A stretch of DNA of 64,000 bases from Comamonas thiooxydans (GTDB lineage: Bacteria > Pseudomonadota > Gammaproteobacteria > Burkholderiales > Burkholderiaceae_C). Shown piece by piece: positions 63,254-64,000 of the stretch (position 1 is its first letter; the number at the start of each line of letters is the position of its first letter). The position numbers were made by a program, and so were the translations under genes. Location: assembly GCF_002157685.2 (NCBI RefSeq), contig NZ_AP026738.1, positions 372,001 through 436,000 on the forward strand, in the 5' to 3' direction. A model generated the notes under the pieces. It searched no databases, was not told the origin of the DNA, and was given only the letters and a program-made list of their open reading frames with translations.

Positions 63254-64000
63254 GTGTTGTCCGTTCTACTCATCACCTTCCCCTTCTTTGCATTGGTGGC
63301 TTGCGGCTTTGCCGCCACATGGCGCGGCATCCTGCCTCAGGCAGCGATCCCCGGTCTCAATGCCTTTGTGCTGTACTTCGCGCTGCCCTGCATGCTGTAC
63401 CGCTTTGGCGCGCAGACGCCGATTCATCAGCTGCTCGATATCAACGTCACCCTGGTCTATCTGTTCTGTGCGACGCTGATGGTGGGCGCGACCGTGCTGC
63501 TGACACGCAGACGCCTGGGCTGGAACGATGCCGCATTCGGCGCTCTGGTGGCTGCGTTTCCCAACACCGGTTTCATGGGCGTCCCCATGCTGGCGGCGCT
63601 GCTGGGCGCGCAGAGCGCTGGCCCGGTGATCGTGACCATGGCCATCGACATGGTCATCACCACCTCGGCCTGCATTGCGCTGTCGCAGCTCGATCTGGCG
63701 GGAGGGCAAGGCGTTTGGCTGGCGGTGCGCAATTCGCTCAAGGGCATGGCGTCCAATCCCATGCCCTGGTCGATTCTGCTGGGCGGTCTGGCGTCGGCCA
63801 TGGGCTGGGTGTTGCCCGGCCCGGTGGACAAGACCGTGGCCATGCTGGCCGCAGCGGCTTCGCCGGTGGCCTTGTTCACCATAGGCGCCGTGCTGGCGCG
63901 CTCGCTGATGAATAGCCACGAACGCGTGGCAGTGCGGGACTATGTGCCGATCGCACTGGCCAAGCTGGTCGTCCATCCGCTGCTGGTCTGGGCCGTGGGA
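63254..64000 (+). CDS. AEC-family (auxin efflux carrier type) transporter, 3' end cut
   Basis: The frame stays open for 249 codons to the window edge. It starts VLSVLLITFPFFALVACGFAATW and has several hydrophobic segments. Typical AEC sequence follows (PQAAIPGLNAFVLYFALPCMLYRF, AAFPNTGFMGVPMLAALLG, ASPVALFTIGAVLA). Family members export or import small organic acids such as malate, malonate or auxin-like acids. GTG 63254 is the likely start. No strong ribosome-binding site is seen. The missing end should add about 60 residues. Confidence 0.9.
   Translation, partial: MLSVLLITFPFFALVACGFAATWRGILPQAAIPGLNAFVLYFALPCMLYRFGAQTPIHQLLDINVTLVYLFCATLMVGATVLLTRRRLGWNDAAFGALVAAFPNTGFMGVPMLAALLGAQSAGPVIVTMAIDMVITTSACIALSQLDLAGGQGVWLAVRNSLKGMASNPMPWSILLGGLASAMGWVLPGPVDKTVAMLAAAASPVALFTIGAVLARSLMNSHERVAVRDYVPIALAKLVVHPLLVWAVG

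Overview
The window is chromosomal DNA of a betaproteobacterium, almost certainly a member of Comamonadaceae and most like Comamonas. The basis is the high GC content, the secE/nusG-rplKAJL-rpoBC order, an rsmB-DUF4390-ntrY-ntrX block, PHB-granule (PhaM) and Bug-type transport genes, and protein sequences that read as Comamonas/Delftia. The genus assignment is inference, since no 16S gene is present.

Layout. 1-11.3 kb is the housekeeping transcription/translation cluster: the nusG tail, rplK, rplA, rplJ, rplL, rpoB and rpoC, with structured RNA in nearly every gap and a strong terminator after rpoC. 11.4-16.5 kb is rsmB, a DUF4390 secreted protein and an NtrY/NtrX-like two-component system whose regulator lacks the AAA+ domain. 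16.5-16.9 kb holds two identical tRNA-Phe genes, each with its own -10 box and terminator. 17.1-26.6 kb is a tightly overlapping recC-recB-recD operon. 26.6-31.3 kb is a mixed block: VOC protein, glutathione transferase, a DUF2946/PCu(A)C copper pair, PhaM and a FIST sensory protein. 31.5-35.4 kb (minus strand) is a flavin monooxygenase-like gene with a CMD/AhpD fusion, then a Bug solute-binding protein. 35.6-48 kb holds regulators and envelope genes: YXWGXW protein, XRE regulator, ceramidase-like membrane protein, an MFS-acyltransferase fusion, DUF3047, DUF2145, a zinc-ribbon membrane protein, a MASE1-GGDEF cyclase, tgt and a universal stress protein. 48.1-56.0 kb is a MarR-controlled catabolic operon that looks like the aerobic CoA-thioester route for 2-aminobenzoate (anthranilate) or a related 2-substituted benzoate. 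It encodes the CoA ligase, a dearomatizing monooxygenase/reductase, beta-oxidation-type enzymes, a thioesterase and a RidA enamine/imine deaminase. 56.2-60.7 kb has a GDSL lipoprotein, phospholipase A1 (pldA), a small lipoprotein and rep helicase. 60.9-63.1 kb is a compact operon of a small GTPase with two Roadblock/LC7 proteins and an unrecognised first gene. An AEC transporter is cut by the right edge.

Two dispersed repeat families sit at gene 3' ends. One (called T here, opening TTTGATAGC) has about eight copies, and two of them supply the stop codon of a gene. The other (called R here, opening CACCCCCTGAG just after a stop codon) has four copies and shows compensatory changes in a stem, which suggests a selected RNA or terminator structure. 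I saw no insertion sequence, prophage, CRISPR array, rRNA gene or integrase.
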